64,000 nt of DNA from Actinacidiphila fildesensis (lineage in GTDB: Bacteria > Actinomycetota > Actinomycetes > Streptomycetales > Streptomycetaceae): the NCBI RefSeq assembly GCF_042652185.1, contig NZ_JBHSIX010000022.1. One strand, written 5' to 3'. Numbering within the stretch: the stretch's first letter is position 1; every line of letters begins with the position of its first letter. Position numbers and translations under genes: made by a program. The notes under the pieces were generated by a model. That model searched no databases. It was not told the origin of the DNA and saw only the letters and a program-made list of their open reading frames with translations. This document shows positions 1 to 7,874 of the stretch, piece after piece.

Positions 1-70
1 GGTAGGTGCCGGCCGTGACTTCTACCCAGGGCAGCATGCGCAGCAGCCAGCGGGAGGAGATTCCCGCCAT
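1..70 (-). CDS. Family 2B encapsulin shell protein, EshA-like (N-terminal fragment, cut by window edge)
   Basis: Only the first 23 codons are in the window, read leftward from an ATG at 70-68. They begin MAGISSRWLLRMLPWVEV and run off the edge. That opening resembles the conserved start of the cyclic-nucleotide-binding-domain encapsulins (EshA type) encoded beside 2-methylisoborneol synthase genes in streptomycetes. The shell is known to package that cyclase. The gene is divergent from the cyclase at 572. No strong ribosome-binding site precedes the ATG, so the start is provisional. The call rests on a short N-terminal match plus gene context. The CNB domain and HK97-like fold would lie outside the window. 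Confidence 0.6.
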   Translation of the reverse strand, partial: MAGISSRWLLRMLPWVEVTAGTY

Positions 71-571
71 CTGAGGTGCGGACTTGGTGGTGGTCGCCAG
101 ATTCCGGGCAGCAGCCGTATCAAGGCTCGTATGGGAAGGGCTGTTTCCCTGAGCGGGCGCGGATTCCGGACGGGCTTCGATCGACATGGATGGAGTCCTT
201 TGCCGTGGCGTTCTTTTATGTCCGTGGATTGCTTTTCCACACGAAGTACGGCGTCAGTTCCTGAATGCGTATGCCATGGTGACTCGGAGGAATTCCTGTC
301 GCCGGGGCCGGCGGCCGACCTGGTGCCGTCTTCGGCCCAACTCTCTTGATTGCAGGGGAACTCGCCGGTTGAAGTATTGCTGATCTTCCTCCGCCGCGCT
401 ATCACTCGATCGAGTGAGTGTCAGATGCAGCCATGACGGTAATGATTCAGCCCAGGCGCTGCGCCCACATGGCTCAGAATCAACTTATTCATTGGGTTAC
501 CGCGAAGGATTCCGGCGTGGCGCGTGAACGGCATCGAACCTATCGCCACGTCAGGCAGGGAGAGCCACGCA
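71..571. other. Divergent intergenic region between encapsulin and 2-MIB synthase genes
   Basis: About 500 bases without a supportable gene. The open frames here lack ribosome-binding sites and have unnatural Arg/Pro-rich composition. The region must hold the promoters of both divergent genes. Its middle is less GC-rich than the flanking coding DNA. The only clear structure is the 14-bp palindrome annotated separately. AGGGAGAG at 557-564 is the ribosome-binding site of the cyclase gene. Confidence 0.6.
403..416. promoter_or_regulatory. 14-bp perfect palindrome, candidate operator
   Basis: CACTCGATCGAGTG is a perfect palindrome about 155 bases upstream of the cyclase start and 330 bases from the encapsulin start. 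It lies in a non-coding divergent region, as expected for a dimeric repressor or activator site. No regulator gene is visible next to it, so the protein that would bind is unknown. Confidence 0.35.
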
Positions 572-1759
572 ATGACCACCACCGGCCGGGGTCAGCCCCC
601 GGCCGAAGCGCTGGAACGAGTCCTCGCCGGGCCGACCGGTCTGGGAAGCGCCGCCAGCCGCTTCGCACGTCCGCCCCACCCCCCGGCCCGCCCGGCACAG
701 CCACCGGCAACGGCGCCGGCCCACCCGGCACCGGCGACGGCACAGCCACCCGCACTGGCCCCGGCCCCAACGCCTACGTCGGCACCTGCACCTGCGCGGA
801 TCGAGGGCCTGCACTGCCCGCCCGCGGTCCGCGACGACCGAACGCTCGCCGACCTGATCAATGAGCAACTTCTCCAATGGGCCGACGACGTGGACCTGTT
901 CCGGTCCCCGGACCTGCGCGCCGGTCTGCTGAAGTTCGACCCGGGCCGTTCCGTCGTGCTGTGCCACCCCGACGCCCCCACCACCGGCCACCTTCTGACC
1001 GCCGCCAAGCTCCTGGCCGGCGAGAACGCGGTGGACGACTACTTCTGCGAACCCGAGTTGGGCGGCACACCCGACGGTCTCGGCGCCCGTCTCGCGGTCG
1101 CCCAGTCCGCGATCGACCCCAGCCACATGCCCGCCCCCTACGACGCCGACTGGCGGGCGGCCCTGGCCGCGCATCCGGCGCTGCGCGCCATGCACTCGGC
1201 CATGGAGTCCTTCACCCAGCTCGCCACCCCCGCACAGTCCCACCGGTACCGCCATGAGATCGCCAGCCTGTACCTCGGCTACGAGGCCGAAGCCGCCTGC
1301 GTCCAGGAGGAACGCACCCCCCGGGTATGGGAGTACCTGGTGCAGCGCCAGCTCAACTCCTTCCGCCCGTGCCTGGCGATCACGGACGCGATCGGCGGTT
1401 ACGAACTGCCCGCGGAGCTGTTCGCCCTGCCGTCCGTGCAGCGCGCGACCGCGCTCGCCTCCACCGCGTCCACGGTCCTCAACGACCTGTACTCCCTGCG
1501 CAAGGAACAGGCGTCGGGCCGCTTCCACTACAGCCTGCCGACCGTCATCGCGGAGGAGGAGGACTGCGCGATCGAGGACGCCTTCACGAAGGCCATCGAA
1601 GTGCACAACGAGCTGGTGCGCGCGTTCGAGACCGAGGCCGCCGCGCTCACGGCTCATCCGGTCGCCGCCCGGTACGTGGCCGGGCTCTCGAACTGGATGG
1701 GCGGCAACCACGAATGGCACGCCGGCCACGTCGGCGGCCGGTATGCCACCTCGCCCTGA
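572..1759 (+). CDS. 2-methylisoborneol synthase (class I terpene cyclase)
   Basis: 395 residues. It cyclises 2-methyl-geranyl diphosphate to the earthy odorant 2-methylisoborneol. The cyclase core starts near residue 80. It carries an Asp-rich metal motif, DDYFCE at 155-160, and an NSE-type motif, NDLYSLRKE at 304-312. Residues 1-78 form a Pro/Ala-rich, probably disordered tail with a GPTGLG motif at 20-25. In this family such tails act as the cargo-loading segment for the encapsulin. An in-frame ATG exists 48 bases upstream, but ATG 572 follows AGGGAGAG at good spacing, so it is preferred. The methyltransferase that makes its substrate is 142 bases downstream. Confidence 0.93.
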   Translation: MTTTGRGQPPAEALERVLAGPTGLGSAASRFARPPHPPARPAQPPATAPAHPAPATAQPPALAPAPTPTSAPAPARIEGLHCPPAVRDDRTLADLINEQLLQWADDVDLFRSPDLRAGLLKFDPGRSVVLCHPDAPTTGHLLTAAKLLAGENAVDDYFCEPELGGTPDGLGARLAVAQSAIDPSHMPAPYDADWRAALAAHPALRAMHSAMESFTQLATPAQSHRYRHEIASLYLGYEAEAACVQEERTPRVWEYLVQRQLNSFRPCLAITDAIGGYELPAELFALPSVQRATALASTASTVLNDLYSLRKEQASGRFHYSLPTVIAEEEDCAIEDAFTKAIEVHNELVRAFETEAAALTAHPVAARYVAGLSNWMGGNHEWHAGHVGGRYATSP

Positions 1760-1901
1760 GAGCGGAACCCGCCCCGACGAACGACGCCGCACTCCCGCAT
1801 GCGTCCTGCCCAGCCTGCCCGGCCCCTGAGCCGAGCCGCTGAGCCCAGACCTTGAGCTCAGCCCCTGAAGTGACCTGACGATCAAAGGAGCAAGCCCGCA
1901 C

Positions 1902-2768
1902 ATGACCATCGACCACATCACCGCCCCCGCCCCTCTCCTCAACACCAGCCCTTACCAGCGGTCCGTCGCCGCCTACTGGAACGCTGAGAAGAACCCGGTC
2001 AACCTGCGCCTGGGCGACGTGGACGGCATCTATCACCACCACTACGGGATCGGTGACGTCGACTGGTCGGTCCTCGACGCGTCGGAGGACATGCGCGAGA
2101 ACCTGGTCACCAAGGAACTCCACCGACTGGAGTGCAACCAGACCGAGTTCCTGCTCGACCAGTTCGGCGCGATCGGTCCCGAGGACCGGCTGCTGGACGC
2201 CGGATCGGGCCGCGGCGGGGGCAGCATCGTGGCGAACCAGCGGTTCGGGTGCTCCGTCGACGGGGTGTCCATCTCCCAGTCCCAGGTCGACTTCGCCAAC
2301 GACCAGGCCGTCAAGCGGGGTGTGGACGACAAGGTGCGGTTCCACCTCAAGAACATGCTGAGCACCGGCTTCGACTCGGGTACCTTCCGCGGGATCTGGA
2401 ACAACGAGAGCACCATGTACGTCGATCTGGCGCAGCTGTTCGCCGAGCACTCCCGGCTGCTGGCACGCGGCGGGCGGTACGTCACCATCACCGGCTGCTA
2501 CAACGACACCTATGGACTGCCCTCCCGGGCGGTGAGTCAGATCAACGCGCACTACATCTGCGACATCCACCCCCGCAGCACGTACTTCAAGGAGATGGCG
2601 GCCAACCGCCTCGTCCCGATCAGCGTCGTGGACCTCACCTCCGCGACGATCCCGTACTGGGAGCTGCGCGCCAAGTCGTCGCTGGTCACCGGCATCGAGG
2701 ACCCGTTCCTCACCGCCTACAAGGACGGCAGTTTCCAGTACCTCCTCATCGCCGCCGACCGCGTCTGA
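1902..2768 (+). CDS. Geranyl diphosphate 2-C-methyltransferase
   Basis: 288 residues. It transfers a methyl group from SAM to C2 of geranyl diphosphate, supplying the C11 substrate of the upstream cyclase. The class I methyltransferase SAM-binding loop is LLDAGSGRGGG near residues 95-105. The family-typical stretches GIYHHHYGIGDVDW near 45 and WNNESTMYVDL near 165 are present. Length matches the family. AAAGGAG at 1884-1890 precedes the ATG by 11 bases. It is probably co-transcribed with the cyclase and ends before a strong hairpin. Confidence 0.93.
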   Translation: MTIDHITAPAPLLNTSPYQRSVAAYWNAEKNPVNLRLGDVDGIYHHHYGIGDVDWSVLDASEDMRENLVTKELHRLECNQTEFLLDQFGAIGPEDRLLDAGSGRGGGSIVANQRFGCSVDGVSISQSQVDFANDQAVKRGVDDKVRFHLKNMLSTGFDSGTFRGIWNNESTMYVDLAQLFAEHSRLLARGGRYVTITGCYNDTYGLPSRAVSQINAHYICDIHPRSTYFKEMAANRLVPISVVDLTSATIPYWELRAKSSLVTGIEDPFLTAYKDGSFQYLLIAADRV

Positions 2769-2788
2769 TCACTCAGGCCCTCACTGCC

Positions 2789-2824
2789 CCTCTGCCGGAC
2801 CGTCGCGCGACGGTCCGGCAGAGG
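2789..2824. terminator. Bidirectional hairpin terminator
   Basis: Two 18-base arms (2789-2806 and 2807-2824) are perfect reverse complements with no intervening bases. The core is TGCCGGACCGTCGC and its complement. It sits between two converging genes ending at 2768 (+) and 2862 (-). It has no U tract, which is usual for streptomycete terminators. Confidence 0.8.
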
Positions 2825-2861
2825 TCCTTCCGTACGGACAGCCGCGTCCAGGGATCCCCGG

Positions 2862-3875
2862 TCAGCGTGGCGGGTCGGCCAGCGCCCACAGCGGCGACGT
2901 GTGTGCTCCACGGGCGCGCTTGGCGGCCAGGGACTTCATCCCGGCGTGGAGATGTGTGCAGCCGTGCCGGTACGCGTCCTCGATCGGCAGGTAGTAGGCG
3001 AGGTTGAAGTACTCGAACGCGTCCCCGGTGTGCTGGGGATCATGGCCGACGGCCCGCAGCCACGCGGTGTTCCCGAAGTGGTAGACGAGGGAGAAGGCGA
3101 CCATGGTCGCGCCGTCGTAGGCCGCGGTGACCTGGGCGTCCTCGCCCATGGCCTGGGCCTGGCGGCGCATGACGCCGGTCATGGCCGCGGTGTCGGTGAC
3201 ATGGCCGTGGCGGCACTGCAGGATCGCCAGCAGCCGTCCGGCGTCGTCCACGCAGTTCGCGAGCGGTTCGGTGCGCACGGTCAGGGCCCGGGCGTCGAAC
3301 GCGCGGCGTTCGCCGCGGATGCCGCTGCGCCGCTTGGCCGGGAGCGCGGCGAGGTAGTCGTCGAAGCCCGTGCCGGGCAGCGAGATGGTGGCGTCGTCCT
3401 CGATCCGGCGCGGCGCCGTGCCATAGGCATCGCCGAGTTCCGTGGCGGCCCGGTCGGTGAGGTAGGGCCACCAGTGCCAGGTGCTCTGCCGGGCGGCGTG
3501 CTCACGTGCGGCGTCGCGCAGCATCGTCAGGCAGCCGGCACGTTGCCGGTCGTCCAACCCGGGGGCCAGCAAAGGGGCGTTGTGGTACCCGCGCCTGGCT
3601 CCGGCGATGACGCGCGGAGCTTCGTCCTGCCCCACGTCCAGATGGTGCTCCGGCCGGTAGTTGGTATTGGGCTCGTCGTGCACCAGGTACAGGGGGGCGG
3701 CGGCGGTCAGCCGGCCGTGCGGGTCCCGGACGAGGAGGTAGGTGCAGGTCGCGCTGGGGTCGGTCTCCTCGCCCGCCAGCCAGCGGTGGGAGAGGTAGAA
3801 GCTCGTGTCGCGGGCGAGGTGGTCCCACTCGGCGGCGGGGACGGCGGCCAGCGTGGGGACGGATTCGAGGTTCAC
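2862..3875 (-). CDS. FemAB/GNAT-like N-acyltransferase (peptidogalycan-type)
   Basis: 337 residues. The fold resembles the FemAB-like proteins often annotated as GNAT or 'peptidogalycan biosynthesis' proteins. It has an N-terminal DTSFYLSHRWL segment, a central AALPAKRRSGIRGERR stretch near 165-180, and a C-terminal LHAGMKSLAAKRARGA segment. Relatives transfer acyl or aminoacyl groups to amines. By inference it attaches an aminoacyl or acyl group to the product of the adjacent ATP-grasp enzymes. The GTG start overlaps the exporter's stop codon by four bases (GTGA), so it is the last gene of a four-gene coupled operon. The open frame continues upstream through the exporter gene, but that part is antisense-like shadow. 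Confidence 0.75.
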   Translation of the reverse strand: MNLESVPTLAAVPAAEWDHLARDTSFYLSHRWLAGEETDPSATCTYLLVRDPHGRLTAAAPLYLVHDEPNTNYRPEHHLDVGQDEAPRVIAGARRGYHNAPLLAPGLDDRQRAGCLTMLRDAAREHAARQSTWHWWPYLTDRAATELGDAYGTAPRRIEDDATISLPGTGFDDYLAALPAKRRSGIRGERRAFDARALTVRTEPLANCVDDAGRLLAILQCRHGHVTDTAAMTGVMRRQAQAMGEDAQVTAAYDGATMVAFSLVYHFGNTAWLRAVGHDPQHTGDAFEYFNLAYYLPIEDAYRHGCTHLHAGMKSLAAKRARGAHTSPLWALADPPR

Positions 3876-5146
3876 CGAGTGCGCTTTCGACGGGGGCGGC
3901 TGGACGGGAACGCTGACCCCGAGGGGACCAACGGGAGGACGGCCAGGGCGGCGAGGACGCAGAGGATCGCCTCGAAGGCCCACGGCAACAGCGACGAACG
4001 GTGCAGCAGCACGGTGAAGAGCACGGGCGCCGCCGCGCCGCCGACGGACCACGACATCTGGAACAGCGCCTGGTGGGATCCCCGGGCGGCCGCCGGACCG
4101 AGCGTGGTGGACAGTTCCGCCATGGCCGGTGAGCAGAGGATCTCCCCGACGGTGAACAGCACGATGCCGACCGCCAGCGCGGGCCAGGCCAGTGGGCGCA
4201 GGCCCGGCAGGGCCGGTGCGGCGAACGCGGCCATCGACAGGGCGAGCACGGCGTAGGCGACGGAGACCGCGTGCCGGGCGGCGCGCGGGGCCAGGTGTGC
4301 GGTCACCGCTGTCGCGGTGAGGGCGACGGCCACGGTGTTGACGAGCAGCAGCACGCTGGCGGACCAGGCGGACAGCCGTAGAGCGCTCGTGGCGTAGAGC
4401 GCGAGCAGGACCGACAGGATCGCCTGGGCGAACACGTAGGGCAGGTTGCACAGGACCAGGGCCAGGTAGCGGCGGTCGATGGACCATGTCGTGCGTCCAG
4501 GAGGTGCGTTGGGGCGTCCGGACGCCACGTTGAGGGTCGCGAACAAGGTGGCGGCGAGGCAGTAGCTCGCCGCGTCGGCGACCACCAGAGCGGTCAGTGC
4601 TCCGGTGCCCCACAGGGCGAGGGCCGCGGCGGCGATCGCGGCTCCGGCGGCGAGACCCGTGTTGCGCAGCGAGGAGGTGAACGCGAACCAGGTACGCGGT
4701 TCGTCCCCCGCCGCCACCAGCAGGGTCAGCGACCGCTGGCTGGTGTAGTAGCCGTTGATGCCCGCCTGGACCGTGAAGTACGCGGCCGCGATCTGCCACG
4801 GCCGTTCCGCGACGAGAAAGCCGGCGAAGCCCGCCGCGCAGACCAGATTGGAGGCGACGGCGAGGTACTTCGGCCCGGCGCGGTCCATGATCCGGCCCGC
4901 GAGGGCGGTGAGCGGGAGGGCGGCCAACTGGCCCGTGCTCGCCGCCGCGCCCGCCGTCGCGGCCGGGATGTGCCGGACGGTGATGAAGAACAGCAGCCCC
5001 AGCGGCAGCAGCAGCCCGTTGCCGATGGAGTCGATGACGTGGGCGACGACGAACCGGCCTCGTCCGCGCAGCTCGGGCAGACCGGCGACACCGGCGATCC
5101 GGGCGGCCCGGCCGCGGCCCGCACGGCGGCCGGTCGCTCCGGTCAC
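3872..5146 (-). CDS. Major facilitator superfamily exporter
   Basis: About 424 residues with a dozen hydrophobic segments and the inter-helix motif GRIMDRAGPKYLA after helix 2, typical of MFS drug or metabolite exporters. Placed between biosynthetic genes, it probably exports the pathway product or confers self-resistance. The GTG at 5146 overlaps the upstream ATP-grasp stop by four bases (GTGA). An in-frame GTG at 5155 is the alternative start. The following acyltransferase is coupled by another GTGA overlap. Confidence 0.85.
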   Translation of the reverse strand: MTGATGRRAGRGRAARIAGVAGLPELRGRGRFVVAHVIDSIGNGLLLPLGLLFFITVRHIPAATAGAAASTGQLAALPLTALAGRIMDRAGPKYLAVASNLVCAAGFAGFLVAERPWQIAAAYFTVQAGINGYYTSQRSLTLLVAAGDEPRTWFAFTSSLRNTGLAAGAAIAAAALALWGTGALTALVVADAASYCLAATLFATLNVASGRPNAPPGRTTWSIDRRYLALVLCNLPYVFAQAILSVLLALYATSALRLSAWSASVLLLVNTVAVALTATAVTAHLAPRAARHAVSVAYAVLALSMAAFAAPALPGLRPLAWPALAVGIVLFTVGEILCSPAMAELSTTLGPAAARGSHQALFQMSWSVGGAAAPVLFTVLLHRSSLLPWAFEAILCVLAALAVLPLVPSGSAFPSSRPRRKRTR

Positions 5147-6399
5147 AGGCCGCACAGCAGAGCGCGGACCTTGCCCATCATGACGGGGGCGAGGATGCCC
5201 GAGTGGGGGTTGATCGTGTCGAGTTCCTTGACGGTGCGCTGCTCGTCACCTTCCTCACAGGTGAAGGTGACGATGTCGCCGTGGCTGGTGCCGTCGATGA
5301 CCAACTCGTGCGCGGTGACCAGGCCGAGGCGGTCGCGGAGTTCGTCCGCCGCCTGTCCGACGGGCCGGTCGGCCAGGAACTCGATCGCCCAGCGCTTGCG
5401 CCGGGTGTCGGGTCGCGCGGCGTCCGGGTACCGGCCGCGTGCCATGTCGGCGAGCGTCGCGAAGGTGTTGGTGCCGGAGGCGGCGCAGGACAAGGTGGTG
5501 GCTCCGCCGATGCGCGGATTGATCTCCAGGACGACGTAGCGGCCGTTGACGTGGATCATGTCGACGTTGACCGAGCCGTACACGCCGAGGCTCTCGCACA
5601 GCCCGACGAGACGCTCGGCGACCGGGGCGAAGTCGGCGTCCGCCTGCGGGCGCGGTCCGCACCAGCGTAGGTCGGCGAAGGTGAACGCGGCCCCGCCGCC
5701 CGCCTGTCCGGTCCAGCACAACGGCAGGACGCTGTAGTTCCCGGGCGCGCCGACGATGTCGACGGAACACAGCTCGCCGGTCAGACACTCCTCCAGCACG
5801 GCGCTGACCGGGGGCGGGTCGGCGAGATAGGCGTCGAGCGCGGCGCGGTCCGGAAGGAAGCGGATGCCCATGCTGGTGGAGTCCCACAGCGGTTTGGAGA
5901 GCAGCGGGTAGCCGATCTCACCGGCGGCGACGAGCAGGCTCTGACGGTAGGCGGGCACGGGCAGACCGCGCCCGGCCGTCAGATCGCTGTCCGCCCGGAT
6001 CCCTCGGGCGACATCGAGTCCTGCGGCGATGAGGGCCTGCTTCGTCTCCCACTTGTCGCAGAGCAGCCAGGTGGCGGCCAGCGGGGTCATCACGGTGGGG
6101 ATGCCGCGTGCGTCCAGGAATGCTTTGGCGGTCGCGTCGCGCAATGCGTTCTCGCAGGGCAGCGAGACGGAGACGGCGGTGTCCGCTCCCCACGCGCTCA
6201 CGGCGTCGGCCAGTTCCAGGGGTGTCACCGCGGGGTCGAGGTGCTCACCCCCGGCGGGGAAGTCGGCCGGGCCGCACGTGCCGTGGGTGTAAAACAGCCG
6301 GGATTCGATGCCGTCGGCGGTCAGTTCGCGGACGGCCTGCTGGATGTAGGGGTCGGCGCGCTGGATGTCGACGGAGCGCAGGAACGCGATCTTGTGCAC
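5143..6399 (-). CDS. ATP-grasp carboxylate-amine ligase B
   Basis: 418 residues. ATP-grasp enzymes activate a carboxylate as an acyl phosphate and join it to an amine or thiol, often forming peptide bonds outside ribosome and NRPS routes. Visible signatures are the nucleotide-binding stretch YPLLSKPLWDSTSMG, the Mg-binding motif VVLEINPRIGG near residues 296-306, and LEECLTGELCSVDIV. The substrate cannot be read from sequence. The GTG start is three bases after the stop of the other ATP-grasp gene, and the stop overlaps the exporter start, so translation of the whole operon is probably coupled. Confidence 0.85.
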   Translation of the reverse strand: MHKIAFLRSVDIQRADPYIQQAVRELTADGIESRLFYTHGTCGPADFPAGGEHLDPAVTPLELADAVSAWGADTAVSVSLPCENALRDATAKAFLDARGIPTVMTPLAATWLLCDKWETKQALIAAGLDVARGIRADSDLTAGRGLPVPAYRQSLLVAAGEIGYPLLSKPLWDSTSMGIRFLPDRAALDAYLADPPPVSAVLEECLTGELCSVDIVGAPGNYSVLPLCWTGQAGGGAAFTFADLRWCGPRPQADADFAPVAERLVGLCESLGVYGSVNVDMIHVNGRYVVLEINPRIGGATTLSCAASGTNTFATLADMARGRYPDAARPDTRRKRWAIEFLADRPVGQAADELRDRLGLVTAHELVIDGTSHGDIVTFTCEEGDEQRTVKELDTINPHSGILAPVMMGKVRALLCGL

Positions 6400-6402
6400 G
6401 GG

Positions 6403-7656
6403 TCAGGCCACCTCGATAGTCGTCTGGGATATCGCCCGGTCGGCCAGCAGTTCGGCCTGGGCGGAGTTCGGGGCTGTCGCGATGACATGGCCGATCCGGC
6501 AGGAGTTGTCGACCGGGGCGCGCAGCGGATCGCCGGGTCGTACGGTGAACTCGCTGTACACACCTGGGAGGTCGGCGGTGCGCAGGGTGCGCAGAATGCC
6601 CGCTCGGGGCGGGACGAGGAAACGGATCGCGCAGGCGGCATCCCGCAGGGCCGTCGTCTCCGGGGCCTGGCCGAGGACCACGCGCAGATAGGCCCGGGCC
6701 TCGCTGATGCCGGTGGCGTGCTCCACCACTTCGCAGATGTTCCCGCCGGGCAGCCGTGCCCCCGTCTCGATGACGACGGGGCGGCCGCTCCCGGGGGGAA
6801 CCTTCAGTTCGGTGTGGGCGACGCCGTTGCGTATCCCCACCGCGAGCGCGGCGCGGGCGGCGACGGCCTGGATCTCGTGCGCGGCGGCGTGGGGGAGCGG
6901 TGCGGGGCAGGTGTGCCCGATCTCGATCCGATACGCGTCCACGGTGGTGTGCTTGCGGACCACCGGCAACGGGAACGGCCGGCCGTCCTGGACGACCGTG
7001 TCGGCGCTGTACTCGGGGCCGTCGACGTACTCCTGCACGATGACGCGGGGGTCGAGCGACAGGCCGTGCGGGGCCGCGACGGTGTACTGCTGGGCGGCGT
7101 CGACGGCCGCCCGGACCTCGTCAGGACCCCCGACGACGCTCACGCCCCAGGAACCGCCCTGCTCGGCCGGTTTGATCACCAGAGGGAAGGCGAGATCCGC
7201 GGCGCCGATGAGGTCGAGTGCCTCGTCGCCGGTCCCGGCGACGACGGTGCGGGGAACGGAGACGCCGGCGTGTTCCAGCGCGGCGGCCATGGCGATCTTG
7301 TTCCGGGATGCCGCGGCCCGGTCGGGGTCGTTGCCGGGGAGGCCGAGGCGGTGCGCGAGCCGGGTGGCGAGCGGAGTGAGCAACTCCCAGCAGGCGGCCA
7401 CCGCGTCGACGCCCTCGGCCCGGCAGTAGGCCTCCATCTCGTCCAGGGCGCGGTCGGGGTCGGCGAGATCGGTGCGGCAGACACCCGCGAGCTCCGCGCG
7501 CAGACCGGCCGGGTAGCTGTCGTAGATGTCCTTGTGCGTACCCGCGTGGACGACCGCGCCGAGGTCCCGGGCGGCCGCGGTGAGAAAGCGGCCGGAACTG
7601 CCGAGCGGCTCGACGACGAAGATCTTTGCTGTGGCGTTCCCCCAGGTGCGGTGCAT
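6403..7656 (-). CDS. ATP-grasp carboxylate-amine ligase A
   Basis: About 417 residues from ATG 7656. ATP-grasp features are FPLVIKPAEQGGSWGVSVV (ATP-binding lysine and glycine-rich loop), IVQEYVDGPEYSADTVV, and VIETGARLPGGN (metal-binding Glu and Asn). It is first gene of the leftward operon, so two ligases of the same class would act in one pathway, for example adding two building blocks in turn. The start is weakly supported, with no clear Shine-Dalgarno. An in-frame ATG at 7776 would add a 40-residue extension of unlikely composition. Confidence 0.85.
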   Translation of the reverse strand: MHRTWGNATAKIFVVEPLGSSGRFLTAAARDLGAVVHAGTHKDIYDSYPAGLRAELAGVCRTDLADPDRALDEMEAYCRAEGVDAVAACWELLTPLATRLAHRLGLPGNDPDRAAASRNKIAMAAALEHAGVSVPRTVVAGTGDEALDLIGAADLAFPLVIKPAEQGGSWGVSVVGGPDEVRAAVDAAQQYTVAAPHGLSLDPRVIVQEYVDGPEYSADTVVQDGRPFPLPVVRKHTTVDAYRIEIGHTCPAPLPHAAAHEIQAVAARAALAVGIRNGVAHTELKVPPGSGRPVVIETGARLPGGNICEVVEHATGISEARAYLRVVLGQAPETTALRDAACAIRFLVPPRAGILRTLRTADLPGVYSEFTVRPGDPLRAPVDNSCRIGHVIATAPNSAQAELLADRAISQTTIEVA

Positions 7657-7747
7657 TGGACCACTAAAACCGGGATGCGGTCCGGCGGTCCATCGGGACG
7701 TCGTCCGAAAGATCGTGCTCGTCCGACCGGGGTTGTTGGAGATACCT

Positions 7748-7816
7748 ATGAACAACTCGCCAGTAGGGCAGGCCAAGTTGGGCCATGCCGCCTATGGAGG
7801 AACCGGTCGCCGGTGA
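7748..7816 (+). CDS. Short ORF (22 residues), possible precursor or leader peptide
   Basis: ATG at 7748 is preceded by GGAG at 7738-7741 with six-base spacing. The frame reads MNNSPVGQAKLGHAAYGG and four more residues, ending TGRR, then TGA. It lies in the promoter region between the two divergent operons, 58 bases before the radical SAM gene and on its strand. It could be a peptide substrate, a translation-coupled leader, or chance. No family is recognised. Antisense to it is only the unlikely extension of the ATP-grasp frame. Confidence 0.35.
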   Translation: MNNSPVGQAKLGHAAYGGTGRR

Positions 7817-7874
7817 GGTGGAGTGGAGCGCACAAGGTCAACTTCGATGACCTCACGCCCAGGAGAGGGAATCC

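Noticed and set aside
22..405. 127-residue minus-strand open frame upstream of the 2-MIB genes
   Set aside because: Composition is Arg/Pro/Ser-rich and unlike a protein, no ribosome-binding site is present, and its left end overlaps the encapsulin start in another frame.
551..1945. 464-codon minus-strand frame over the terpene cyclase
   Set aside because: Antisense shadow of a clear terpene synthase with intact motifs.
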